Below, one piece after another: positions 21,006 to 29,857 of a DNA stretch of 64,000 bases. The first letter of the stretch is position 1; each line of letters starts with the position of its first letter. The stretch is from positions 47,938,510-48,002,509 of the forward strand of contig CM055095.1 of the NCBI GenBank assembly GCA_029204225.1, given 5' to 3'. Under the pieces are notes generated by a model. That model saw only the letters and a list, made by a program, of their open reading frames with translations, made no database searches and had not been told where the DNA came from. The translations under genes were made by a program, and so were the position numbers. This DNA comes from Diphasiastrum complanatum (Eukaryota; Streptophyta; Lycopodiopsida; Lycopodiales; Lycopodiaceae).

Positions 21006-23614
21006 TGTGGCTGTAACTTGAGCTATTGTTGGCTGCAGGTGACCGGGCGGAGGGATCGTGCAAAACCTTTACAATTCCAATTGCAATCGAGTGGGGCTTG
21101 GGGCTTCACAGGTTCAAATACAGATAATCCTAAAATAACATCCGAGTTCTATGCTCCTTGTTACTACATCAACAAGTATCAATACTTTCCTGTGAATGCT
21201 TAGCTACTTTCTGTTTATTTTCTATACATTATTTTTGTATTGTACTTCTGCACATGCTTCATTTGGACACAATTTTGTGAATGATTTTGTAATTATCTTG
21301 TGAAATCAGAATTTTCAGACTTCAGTTTATTACGCATTTGGTATGACAGGATGCTCTTTTGCGCATGCCTAGACCAAGCTTGAAATTCTGATGGATGATC
21401 ATGAAAAAATCAATACCACTAACGTGTTAAAACTGATTGATTAGGATTGAAATCCCAGTTTCCCAACCCATACTGGGAGAAAAAGTCTGGGAGATCTGGA
21501 TATGTTCCTTCAATATACCAATGGCCCCAGGTCGAACACGGTCCATCGTCTGCAGTGCACGCAATTTCTTCCGGTTTTTAATGCCCGGTCCTGAATGGTG
21601 GCAGGTATCCTAGTGCTTCTTTCATGTTCACCTCAGTCAAGCTGATTTCATTGGGAGGTCTAGAGATTGTAGTCCTTGTATATTTGTGATTGACAACCCC
21701 ATGTGGTTTTCTGGCCTTGAAAAAGTAAAAGATCCTTGTTAGGTTAATATGAGGAAACTTAATACAGTGCAATGCAGGATGTATGGCAAAGTTAATAGCA
21801 TTTGACAGTCACTTTGCAATTTGAGAATATGTGTTGCATGTCATTTCCTGGAAATGAAGGATTTTATTGCGTTAAGGCAAAAAGTTGTTGTGCTGCTACA
21901 GTATGTCTTCCTGTTAGCATATAGTGGATAATTGCACTTTTCCGGAACTTCTGGGAAGAATGGGATTTCCCAAAACGCAGCTGTTTTTTTGAAAATGAAA
22001 AATGAAGGAAAGCATAAAAAAACTGATCTTTGCAATTGAAACAAATTTTTTTAAGCTTTAAAAAATTTGCATGTAACGCTCTGTTGATAACTACAAGGTT
22101 GTTTTCTGTGACAACTAGCAAACATTGGCATCTGAGGGTGAATGCTATCATATGTTAAAAAATAAATTTCTATTTGACCCAGCCAACTTTCATCAAAGTG
22201 ATTTCCATGGGTACGCTAGCTATTTCTTGTCTGGAAGAGTTTGTAGAAGCCCTTTGACCAACTGCAGAAGCATGTACAATTTTGGAAAATCACATCAGTC
22301 CTTGTACCTAATAGGGTTTTGGACTTGTTTTCTGGATTTCTTTATGATCTTTCTTCACTCTCAGAAACAAGTATTCTCTAATTGACATCGTCAAAAAGAT
22401 GTTCCTCTGCTAGCGGCTACCTTGCTCTTCTCTGAAGTTATTGTTGAATATAAGCCAATGGGTGGTTGAGGGTAGTTCCAGTAGCAGGCCCCTGTTGGAT
22501 TCCATTCTTATAGAATCATAGACCCCATATATGCTGTCTTCGACATCACTGACATTTACATAAAGGACCAGGAGTTGTGGGCATGTCTGAAAGGACCCTG
22601 AATATTTAGAGACTCCAAATCCCCCTTAACTCTCTCTGAAAGGAACCCCGTCTTTTTGTTCCTGCACTGTTCCATTGTCGCATGTGGTCGTTAGACAATG
22701 TGGTCATGTAGATTAGTACCTAGACTTCTTGTTTATGAGTCCCTGTACTGTTCAATGATTTCTGTTTTAATTGAATCCATGCATGCAGTTGGTACCGCGA
22801 TGGCATGAACATTGGACATCCAATAAGGTGTATGATGGAGATATGATTGTTCTGCAAGGACAAGAAAAATCGTTTCTTGCTAGCATGCGTAACAATGGTG
22901 CAAACATCAACAAAGAATACACAAAATTGACTTTCACACCTACACAAGCTGACCGATTTGTCTTGGCTTTTCGAAAATGGCTACAGCGCCATGGGAATGG
23001 TCAACCTCAATGGGCTTCTGGAACGACCATTGGGCTTCCACCTCCATCAACCGTTCTTTCAAAACATCAAGTATGTGCTGAGGCCCTTTTTTTTACTTGA
23101 ACAGTTGCTATTTTTTGATGGCTGAAGAAAATCATGAATTAACAAATGTTCATTGTTGATAAGTTTTATTCAAATCACCTTGTTCATAGCTTCCAGTATT
23201 TTTTACTAGGTGTTTTCATATTACTACTGCCACACTGTGCGTTCTTTCATATGACTATAATGGATGATGAGGATGTCATGCATAATGATGTATCTGTGGT
23301 GAATTATTTCCTCGCATGCTGCATAAAATTCATTAACTGCCCTTGTCTCTGTTGTGTAGATGCTTGATCGGTACGAGCAACATACATTAAAATGTTCCTC
23401 TTGTAAAGCAGCGCTAGATTCTTTTAGAACCTTGAAAACAGTTGCTTTAGGAACAGCTGTTGTACTTGTAGCAGCCACAGGTGCTCCGTCGGAGATGTGG
23501 GTAAGAGTAGTTCTTGGAATTGCTTCAGTGCTGAGTTGCTTGGGATACTATTTTATCAATGAAGCTGAAAAGAATTTCATATTTATGGATTATGTGCATG
23601 CAAAGATAAAGTAG
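7068..23614 (+). CDS. PAO: Pheophorbide a oxygenase, chloroplastic (seven exons, complete)
   Basis: Joined exons 7068-7568, 8271-8506, 8952-9078, 21039-21175, 21445-21604, 22789-23070 and 23360-23614 give 565 codons plus a stop, close to the usual length. PAO is the Rieske monooxygenase of the inner plastid envelope that opens the pheophorbide a macrocycle in chlorophyll breakdown, using reduced ferredoxin and O2. Residues 1 to about 75 are rich in Ser and Arg and look like a transit peptide. The Rieske cluster ligands are C159-x-H161 and C179-x2-H182. The mononuclear iron motif is N275-x2-D278-x2-H281-x4-H286. The C-terminus carries C493-x2-C496 and two hydrophobic segments (about 508-523 and 530-546), typical of PAO. 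ATG 7068 is the first in-frame ATG. All introns are GT-AG and every junction keeps frame. PTC52 and TIC55 are related alternatives, but the sequence follows PAO throughout (for example [11 protein letters not shown] and MIVLQGQEK). Confidence 0.95.
8271..8506 (+). CDS. PAO: PAO exon 2
   Basis: Encodes residues 168-245 plus two bases of codon 246. It holds the second Rieske half (CSYHGWSF), then [14 protein letters not shown] and [11 protein letters not shown]. The acceptor is TTTGCAG|GAAGGT; the donor CCTAT|GTAATT splits an ATG codon at phase 2. Reading straight on gives a false stop just past the donor. Confidence 0.93.
8655..8766 (-). mobile_element. tRNA-derived SINE in PAO intron 2
   Basis: On the minus strand a box A-like GGTGTAGTGTGGTGATAGAG is followed by TGGGATTGACCACC and a box B-like AAGTGCAAACCCC, then a terminal A-run (the T-run at 8659-8667 on the plus strand). 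The head matches the element at 44790-44858, including the identical 14-mer TGGGATTGACCACC. Flanks GAGAGATTCAAATTTT and AGAGAGATCAATTTTA resemble an imperfect target duplication. A real tRNA is excluded because no cloverleaf forms. Confidence 0.65.
8952..9078 (+). CDS. PAO: PAO exon 3
   Basis: Encodes residues 246-288, including the mononuclear iron site [15 protein letters not shown]. The acceptor is TTGTTTAG|GTTGCC; the donor is CACAAG|GTATGAG at phase 0. The 11,960-bp intron 3 follows. Confidence 0.93.
9868..9923. repeat. Perfect 28-bp tandem duplication
   Basis: Two identical adjacent copies begin GCTTTATTCCCACCTGGTCC (9868-9895 and 9896-9923). It lies in PAO intron 3, upstream of the gypsy insertion. 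Confidence 0.85.
10090..10094. repeat. Target-site duplication CTTTG, left
   Basis: Identical to 15106-15110. Together they mark a standard integrase-mediated insertion. Confidence 0.9.
10095..10452 (+). repeat. Gypsy 5' LTR
   Basis: 358 bp, TG...CA ended. It contains a GTGCCACGTGGCCGACAC stretch and a CTCTATATCAGG box near 10379 that may be the LTR TATA region. It shares its full length with the 3' LTR. Most of the differences have T or A in this copy where the 3' copy has C or G. Confidence 0.93.
10454..10468 (+). other. Primer binding site (tRNA-iMet type)
   Basis: TGGTATCAGAGCCAT starts 1 bp after the 5' LTR. It is complementary to the 3' end of initiator tRNA-Met, the usual primer of plant LTR retrotransposons. 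Confidence 0.88.
10960..11050 (+). pseudogene. Gag zinc-knuckle remnant
   Basis: One frame gives [12 protein letters not shown], then a TAG stop, then CPKG: a CX2CX4HX4C knuckle in which the residue before the last Cys has become a stop. The roughly 500 bp between PBS and knuckle cannot hold a normal gag capsid region, so gag is largely deleted. Confidence 0.7.
11132..12519 (+). pseudogene. Gypsy protease and reverse transcriptase (broken)
   Basis: The first frame (11132-11842) has the retropepsin motif [12 protein letters not shown], in which the usual Ser/Thr after the catalytic Asp is Asp, followed by the start of RT ([19 protein letters not shown]). It stops at a TGA at 11840-11842. The reading then shifts near 11980 into the frame of 11950-12519, which carries the RT body: [31 protein letters not shown], the catalytic [10 protein letters not shown] and [15 protein letters not shown] at 12517-12519 interrupts it just before [11 protein letters not shown]. 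The product would be membrane-free and act in a virus-like particle. This copy is inactive as it stands. Confidence 0.9.
12520..14736 (+). CDS. Gypsy RNase H, integrase and chromodomain-like tail
   Basis: A long open frame in the same phase as the preceding RT segment. It begins in the RT connection ([18 protein letters not shown]), then RNase H ([44 protein letters not shown]). The integrase zinc finger is [10 protein letters not shown] with CQKCQ. The integrase core has catalytic D in MDFIVGLP, D in VSDRDSKF and E in TDGQTERVN, so the DDE triad is intact. The tail ([20 protein letters not shown], then [15 protein letters not shown]) resembles a chromodomain, which places the element among chromoviruses. 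No ATG starts this frame, so it would be expressed only as part of a polyprotein that the upstream stops block. Confidence 0.92.
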   Translation, partial: NILELQIFLGLAGYYRRFVKEYAQIAVPMTNLLKGKGKKFIWESAQQESFDALKTALATAPVLKVVDPNQPFVVETDASDFAVGAVLTQGGRPVAFESKKLEPAQTRYSAYEKELFSIVHALKTWMHYLYGANFEVLTDHESLRYLCNQPELWKARWAELMQEFDMSIRYRRGKFNTVADALSRMPMINELSFTQIRNELLKSLRGKCQHDAFFSIIWNSVQYRQLQTPEPVPGAGASSSKNTAASVEDDDESGYTSSDDVEDSEPVLPKQTPAVEGQLTQGFKWKQYSIQDEYLLYRDRVCVPNSEDYRQQVLYECHDNPSAGHPGIQKTYELLRRQFFWPSMKKDVHQYVTSCQKCQVNKAERLKAGGLLHPLKIPAGKWESISMDFIVGLPKTQKGNDAIWVTVDRLTKMAHFIPTKTTVRAPELARLFVDGLFKLYGLPSGIVSDRDSKFTGNFWRAVFHRLHTKLNMSTTDHPQTDGQTERVNQVLEDMLCAYVSKKQTNWEEYLSILEFAYNSTKHSAMGYSPFMLMYGFQPRSPTAVGFKQEKVEAARNFLEDLNQMIEHAKRSIKQSQVRARHYADPHRRDVQFSTGEKVYLRVRVDSKTLKSGVCAKLSPRYCGPFTISRRLGEVTYELELPHSSKVFPVFHVSQLRKALTRSDNLVGDSVLVLPLDPQQRPHEPEEILDSRETQTRHTLYREYVVKWNDQPVENATWERGSVLRKIFPNFVLEDQDGS
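14735..14747 (+). other. Polypurine tract
   Basis: AAGGGGGAGGGAG abuts the 3' LTR and is the expected plus-strand priming site. Confidence 0.85.
14748..15105 (+). repeat. Gypsy 3' LTR
   Basis: 358 bp. It pairs with 10095-10452 and is followed by the CTTTG target duplication. The same LTR recurs in the minus orientation at 60203-60077 plus 54672-54437. Confidence 0.93.
15106..15110. repeat. Target-site duplication CTTTG, right
   Basis: Partner of 10090-10094. Confidence 0.9.
15700..16385. repeat. Paired GAAACGCG-rich clusters and a GT repeat
   Basis: A cluster of AGAAACGCG/CGCGTTTTCTGG words at about 15705-15770 and another at about 16318-16380 (TTTCCGAGAAACGCGTTTGC, then TAGAAACGCGTTTTCG) lie some 600 bp apart in PAO intron 3. 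Each is preceded by GATTCTG. A (TG)n run sits at 15799-15818. They may be the ends of an unidentified element. Confidence 0.4.
16800..17240. repeat. AACCGTGG palindrome cluster around a 106-bp tandem duplication
   Basis: A perfect hairpin, TACCACGGTTC with ATT loop and GAACCGTGGTA (16864-16888), is followed by two near-identical 106-bp units (16889-16994 and from 16995 to about 17096). A second perfect 11-bp hairpin with arms TGAGAACCGTA and TACGGTTCTCA lies at 17191-17222. The words ACGGTTC/GAACCGT recur about a dozen times. The whole may be a composite foldback element. It has no coding potential. Confidence 0.65.
17241..20740. other. PAO intron 3 interior, nothing recognised
   Basis: About 3.5 kb of unique-looking intron sequence. 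A 73-codon frame at 19984-20205 has no family resemblance, no splice support and no conserved motif. I see no transposon protein here. Confidence 0.4.
20745..20770 (+). repeat. (GT)n microsatellite
   Basis: About 13 GT dinucleotides in PAO intron 3. Confidence 0.9.
20927..21002 (+). repeat. (AG)38 microsatellite just before a splice acceptor
   Basis: An uninterrupted 76-bp AG run ends 36 bp before the intron 3 acceptor (AG at 21037-21038). It is purine-only on the sense strand, so the branch point and pyrimidine-rich stretch must fall in the short segment after it. Confidence 0.95.
21039..21175 (+). CDS. PAO: PAO exon 4
   Basis: Starts with [20 protein letters not shown] and ends in CYYIN plus two bases. 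The acceptor is GGCTGCAG|GTGACC; the donor is AACAA|GTATCA at phase 2. Read-through gives a stop after PVNA, so the donor is placed by homology and frame. Confidence 0.9.
21445..21604 (+). CDS. PAO: PAO exon 5
   Basis: No ATG-led frame reveals it; I found it by homology. The acceptor TTGATTAG|GATTG restores the split Lys codon and frame, giving [13 protein letters not shown], then [19 protein letters not shown] and PGPEWWQ. The donor is GGCAG|GTATCC at phase 0. Confidence 0.9.
22789..23070 (+). CDS. PAO: PAO exon 6
   Basis: Begins [20 protein letters not shown], includes [11 protein letters not shown] and [20 protein letters not shown], and ends STVLSKHQ. The acceptor is GCATGCAG|TTGGTA; the donor is CATCAA|GTATGTG at phase 0. 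Confidence 0.93.
23360..23614 (+). CDS. PAO: PAO exon 7 (C-terminus and stop)
   Basis: Encodes the last 84 residues: [20 protein letters not shown] with the PAO-specific C-x2-C pair, then two hydrophobic segments and a charged tail (MDYVHAKIK). It stops at TAG 23612-23614. The acceptor is TGTGTAG|ATGCTT. Confidence 0.93.
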   Translation: MLDRYEQHTLKCSSCKAALDSFRTLKTVALGTAVVLVAATGAPSEMWVRVVLGIASVLSCLGYYFINEAEKNFIFMDYVHAKIK

Positions 23615-26600
23615 CACAGGGTATACAGATTTTAGCAATTTCCATCTTAAGAAAATGAGAAGCAGCATCCCATCTTCACGTAGGCAGCAAAGTTCAGAAT
23701 GTGCTCATTATGAACCTTGTGCACGCACATTTTGTAGTATATGGGGAAGGTTCTGACCGAAGATTCTTCACGGAAGCTGTCATTGTCAGCACACCGGGTT
23801 CCAGATTTTAGAGAATGCCGGCATACACAAAGTTCATTTTTTGGGGGATGTGCGTTTAGCTGAAGGCCAGCCACTAATACTGAAATTGTATTAAGGATAA
23901 TGCTTCTAGAAGCCTAAAGTTATTGAAAGTTATTCCAGAAGATAAAAGATAAGCTTCACACGGTTACCTTCTCATGGAAGATGAGCTGTGCAAGTAGTCA
24001 CCAAATCGGCAAGAAAGTATCCACAGTGAGATCCTTGTATGTAGTATTTGATCTTCGTGATTGCATGATTGCGAGGCCGTTCACAAAATATCCAATACCT
24101 GGATAGATGTTTCTTTCTTTCTTGGTGTCCTCATTTAGGTGAATGATTGGAGTTGGAACTCCTGACCTCAAGTAAAGGAAATGAGCTCTTTGGCAACATG
24201 TCACTTATTGGAGGATGAGGATGAATATTGTTGTCTTGGAGATTTCTAGTAAGGTAAGAATATCGCAGATGTTGGCTGCCTTCAACAATGGGCATACTCA
24301 AAATTAAGGTATTATGTATTGGATATGACCAACCACAATGATGATGGCATTAACGGGACACCCACACCCGTTTCACATGAATAGAATAAAGCCCATGCTC
24401 AGGCATTTAGCATTACAAAACTTGGGTGATCTGATTTCAGAACCTTACAATTTTTGTGGATTTGTTTTTCAGTATAGTTGCAATTTAGTATCTGTCAAAT
24501 ATCTGACTGAAAGTATGTCTAGCAGTCGTAGTTCAGGCTAGTATCTTCGTAGCGGTTATCACATAGCCAATTTCTTGGTAGGGTAGTACACAAAACAAAC
24601 AAACACAGAGGTAAAAGAAAAACACTTCAAAATAAAAAGATTATAAGTTCATTCAGAACATTGTAACACAAGAAACCCTTGCACTCACTCCAATGGATAG
24701 GCTGAATGCTCAAGCAAGCATTCATTATATATCCTGCATAAATAGTGTCTGTACAAAGAATGACTAGGACCAAAATGTTCACATAGTGTTGGATGTATAC
24801 TAGTACCAGTACCAAAATCAATGTGTGTCTACACATTAGCCCAACATATGAATATCTCGACTTATACAAAACAAATTAGAATCTCTGGTTGGTCGGCTTT
24901 GCTGATATGCTCTAGTGATCATTCCAAACTAGCAATTGGTCATGCAACCTTATTTTAATTTTGATATAATGCATTTGTAAATAGATGGCCTTCCAAGACC
25001 TTTTACTATGCATTCGAAAGTTTTGAATGAATGTTTGTGCAAGCGTACTTTCATCTCAAAAAAAGCTGGCATGCTCCTAAATATTGGATTAAAGTGCTCT
25101 CTCATAAGCATCATGTAAGCACAAGATATTGCGCTCCCCCTCGAGTTATTGACTTCTTCACAAGGTCAATGATTACTTGCGAATGAATATAGTCTTTTGG
25201 ATTATACTCTACTCAATTGAACTTCAAAATCCATGAAGCTCTATAGTTGCACGACATGCAGCCTAGAGGTGTGTGTTTCCCGAGGGTGTTAATGACATTG
25301 AATACGTCATACTCCATAAGATTGTTGTCAACAATAAAAATATTCTCAAAAGCTCCCAAATCAAATTGACTTGGTTCGTAGATCGAATCCTTTAAATAGC
25401 CACTCAATTCCAAGCCATGGAATGTCGGTGTCATATAGTCCTCAATTTGAAAGTTTGGTGAATGCCTTGGACTGGGTCTGATTCTCCATCGTACTTTGGT
25501 GCATCTATACGTGGAATTCTACATTCTAGTCGTGGAGGGGCCGAATTGGAAGATTCAGCACAATCTCGAGACATGATGTAGTATGAGAAGTAGAGTAGCA
25601 GTACAGATGATCAGGGCAGTACTGTACTTGGTCAAAAAGTCAAAACAAGAAATGCTATTCCATATACGTACACTCCTCGTTTCAAGAAGCCATGTTGTAA
25701 GCCTTCAAAGGTTTGTAAGTTGAAGTTGGCGTTGCCTTTGTTGATTAAAATCTTTCCTTTGAAAGGATTGTCAACGCTTTTTTCTAGGAAGCCATTTTGT
25801 AAACTTTTTGGAAGTTTCTTAGTTGAAGTTGACATAGCCATTATTGTTTGAAATCTATTCTTTGAAAAGCGTCGTGGTCCATTTTCTCATTACAATTTTG
25901 TCTTATATCTGAATTCGTGCTATCTGCTCAAAGAGCATAGCCACATGGCATGCTGTCCAGCGTCGATATGCATGAAAATCAATGGCTATAATTTCATGCT
26001 CCATAAATAGGAAGTCCATTTGTGTGCATGAGAATTCGTAAATGTTAAGCGTGTCTCTGTGTCACAATGCTTTTAGATGTCTTTAAGCTTTCTATGGGTT
26101 TGCGGTTCGCGATGCTTGCGATGTCTTTCTGGTCGTTTGCATGTTTTTCTGGTCGTCTGCATGCAATCCTTGATTTTGGCATGAAGAAGTACACATACCA
26201 GAAGCGCATGTTCAACAATTAGGTTGTGAAAATCAAGAGGCGGAGTGAAAAGCTTTTGAAAAGTAAGAGGGAAGTTGAAATAGTAGATGCAATCTGCTTC
26301 TCGTGTCTCTTTGGTCGCGATTTGAGTAGCGTGCTTGTATTTGCACAACAGCGATTAGTCTACACATAGATTTGCGAGTTTGTTCGGGTTTGTGGTACAA
26401 TAGCGATTAGTTTTGTAGGTGCATGAAAAGTACTAAGCTTTTCATGTTTCTCAACATCGTTTCCACTGCATCTGCTTAGCAATCAATCGCTTGTCAGACA
26501 AGGAATCGGTTTATTGCCACAACAACGATCAGTTTGCAGGCGTGTTTTGTCTACCGACCACTTTGTTGGCACATCTATCTCTGCTTATCATCAGTGATCA

Positions 26601-28150
26601 TTTTCGAGGCATTTTGCAAGCAGGTGTATAGTTTTTAGAAATCTTCTTTGGTCTCTTTTATCGGTGACTAGTTTCCTAGCATAGCTACGTCTCAAACAAC
26701 CGTTGTTCAGAGAAGCAACAAAGAGGTGGACGTTTGCAGGTGGGTTCTTTTGGGTTCTTGTGTTTCTGTTCTTTTTGTAAACTCGTTGTTATTTGAAAAG
26801 TAGTTGTTGTTGCATGCTGTCTCGTTGTTTGAACTGAATCTGGTAAAAATTGCATGGGTTGAAATCTGTCTCATGAGAGCAGTTTCCAAATGCCTTGCAT
26901 GCAATTGCAAATTACAAAGAGAGATCAGTTTCAAGATGCTTTGCATGCAATTGTAAATCACAAGTCTATCTTTGGCAATCTGTCTCAATAACAAGTTTGT
27001 ACATTAGAAAGCTATCAGTTTGGTAGCATATTTGTGTCTCTGTCATCAATGATCAATTTACTAGCATAGACATTTTTTCTATTATTAGTGATCAGTTTTC
27101 AGAGACATGGTGTTTTGTTTTGAGTCTTGAGAGCTACTTTCTAAACCAATTGTCTTTTTCTCTTTGTGAATTGTAGTACAACAGTACCTGCATATAGAGA
27201 AGGAACACAATTTTGTGAAATTGTGCATGTGATTGGAGAGCGGTATAGAAAAAAGCAGCACAACCATGTCTAAATGGAAACAGAAATGAAAATTTTGCTT
27301 TTCTAATGTGATGAATTGTTTTTGTTCAGTCACTAACGACAATCCAAAATCTTTTGTTCTAAACATCGATGTTTCTTTTCTTTTATGCATTGTTTTGCTA
27401 GTAGATTCGAATGTGTATATATGTCATCTTTTTTAATATCTTGTCTTTTGCTACAGGGCGTTACGTCTTGTAATAATATATATATGCGTTCAAATGGATC
27501 ATTTCGCATATTTTCGAATCCATGTATTTCAGTTTTTAACATTTCTTCAAACGAAGCTAATGATATAAATGGTAGCACTTGAGTTTTAGAACTATATTCA
27601 TATAAGCTCAAAAAAGTTCTTAATATCGGATTGTGCAAAATATTCTGTCGTAGCAATTTTTATAAACTAGGAGATTCGCCTTTCTCCCAAATGCCAATGC
27701 AATATAAAAAATGAAATTTGAAATTGCAAACAACAAATTGCCATGGAATATTTTAAATAGTCTACAAAGCTCACACATTGTTCTTTCAAACAATAATTTT
27801 TATTCTATATTTCTCGAATTTGAATCATGAAAATAGCATACATTATTTCATGTTCAATTAAAATTTCTCATGATTTGGTAAGCTCCTTTTTTCATATTCT
27901 TGCAAATTGAAAAACCAATATGTTTGAAATAATTTATAATTCTATTTTTGTAAATTATATATAAAAAAAAAGCCAGAAATTAAGATTATCAATCTATTTT
28001 TAAGAAAGAATCCTAATTATGATTTTATGTTTGAAAATAATTTATATTTCTACTTTTGTAAATTATATAAAAAAAAGAAGAAGCTATAAATTAAAATTAT
28101 CAAGTCCTCAGTGCTATAGTTATCCTAACAAAGATTCATAACTCATGAAA
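23615..28150. other. PAO 3' flank and AT-rich intergenic DNA
   Basis: No definite poly(A) site; an AATAAA occurs at about 24384. No gene family is recognised. Minor structure: an imperfect duplication of about 52 bp at 25683-25733 and 25788-25839 (core GTTGAAGTTG), and a 46-bp tandem duplication starting at 26880 and 26926 (core TTGCATGCAATTG). A 73-codon minus-strand frame at 25213-25434 is unidentified. Confidence 0.4.
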
Positions 28151-28341
28151 TAATATTTCTACAGTTACTCGGCAGCGGTGACATCATTGCAAAAAGCACA
28201 CTTGTGTTTCTTGCACTCGCATGCCTATTGCTAGAGTGATTGACAATGAATTGAAAAGCAAAAGAATGGATTATGTTAATGTTTCAACGACTATCCTTGG
28301 CTCTACAGAAAAAATAATATGGTATTTCTTGAGAAGTCTAT

Positions 28342-29670
28342 TTGTTTGTTAATGACAAACAATCTATCTTTTATCTATCAATATCATTGCCAGAAATGAG
28401 TTTCACGTGTTTACAAATCCCTATTGTCAAAAGAAGTGAGGATTGTCAATACGTAGATAGCTCTTCTCCAGATTTGCGACGAAAATTTATAAGTTATAAC
28501 AGTACAATACTATTGCATCCAATTGATATCTACACATATAGGCTTGAAGATCTTGAGAACGTGAGTCTTTATGACTATTGGCAACGATTTCTTGTAACCA
28601 CGAAAAAAAAAACATTTTCAAAAGGAAATATATAGATCAATTAGGAGATTATCTGTACAAAAATATTAAAACGATCAGATTCACAACTTATCATCCTCAG
28701 AAGGCTTTTTTTTTTATTATGTTATTAGAAAGATGTCAATTTTGAAAAGAATGTAAACTTTTGAGTCCCGACAAAAAAGATCGATCGAATTATACAAAAT
28801 GCATATTACGTGATTTCATTCGAAATGAGAAAGACTTTGAACATTATGTTGAAGATTATTCAAATAAACAAATGCTTCAAAATGAACAATGACAACAAAT
28901 TGTGAATATCTTACTGCAATATAAATCATTTTCTTGCGAGCCATTATTTCAAGTCATATCTGATCAAGAAAGTAACGCTCAGGTCTCATTAGCAAATGAT
29001 ACAAAAGACATGTTAGGTATTTCGCATGAATTTCAATCGTATGAAAATTATTCATTGACAATGGAACAAGAAAATGCTTTTTCGATTTTGATGTCAAATC
29101 GAAAAAGTAAACAAGTCTATTTTGTTGTGTGCATTAAATTTATTGCTGATATCATTATTATCGACGAAATGTCTATGATGACTGCTCAAACATTACAACT
29201 TGTCATACATCAAATAAATCAAATAAAATCAAATCCACATCGTGTGCCTTTCCCCAATATTTCATCTTGTTATTAGTAGGCGATCATGCACAGTTGCCAA
29301 CAATATGTAAACATAGAATCTATAACTTATGCTCGATATGCCACATCTCCACATCTTTATATTGGAAAATGGCGATTCAAATCCACTTGACTTATTCGAT
29401 TCGACACTCGTCAGATGCCTTATATCTTTCATTTAAGCATGATAAGATTTACAAAGCCAACATCGAAAGAAATCAACGATACTACGATTCTAAAACATGT
29501 TACAAATGTACATTTCCTAACATTAGCATACGGTATTACGACTCATAAATCGCAAGGCATAACAATCCGTGACACTGCAATAATTGATATTCCAAAAAGT
29601 TTCTATCCAGGATTAACTTATGTTATGTTATCACAAGACGAGAAAACATATTTTTTACATGCAAATTAGC
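28342..29670 (+). pseudogene. Decayed Helitron-type PIF1 helicase
   Basis: Several frames on the plus strand carry pieces in the order of a Helitron helicase protein. A linker segment (EMSFTCLQIPIVKRSEDC, then YTYRLEDLENVSLYDYW) resembles the stretch before the helicase domain. SLTMEQENAFSILMSN resembles the helicase start, IIIDEMSMMTAQTLQLVIHQ the Walker B region, LLVGDHAQLPTIC the next motif, HLTYSIRHSSDALYLS motif IV-like, and TTHKSQGITIRDTAIIDIP with GLTYVMLSQDEK the C-terminal motifs. The Walker A loop (GTGGTGKS type) that should precede DEMSMM is missing, and stops and frameshifts separate the pieces. No Rep (HUH) domain was found. The TC and CTRR ends were not located. Confidence 0.7.
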
Positions 29671-29857
29671 ACCTGCAGATTTTGATCCAACACTAGCCAT
29701 TAAAAATTAAATAAACAATTTATATTTACAATATAGTCCTATTCTATCAGATCTTAATCTTTCTAATATATTATGTTGTTTTCATTATTTTGGAAATATC
29801 ATATCCAAAATATTTCATTTCTAATTTTTCAATTGTACTTGAAAGGAGACATCCGAT

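Noticed and set aside
21128-21203. Exon 4 running to the stop after FPVNA
   Set aside because: That would remove the C-terminal half; a GTATCA donor at 21176 and the acceptor at 21444 restore the family sequence exactly.
7068-23614. PTC52, TIC55 or chlorophyllide a oxygenase instead of PAO
   Set aside because: These relatives share the Rieske core, but the exon sequences follow PAO through the mononuclear site, the MAPGRTRS region and the C-terminal CSSC segment.
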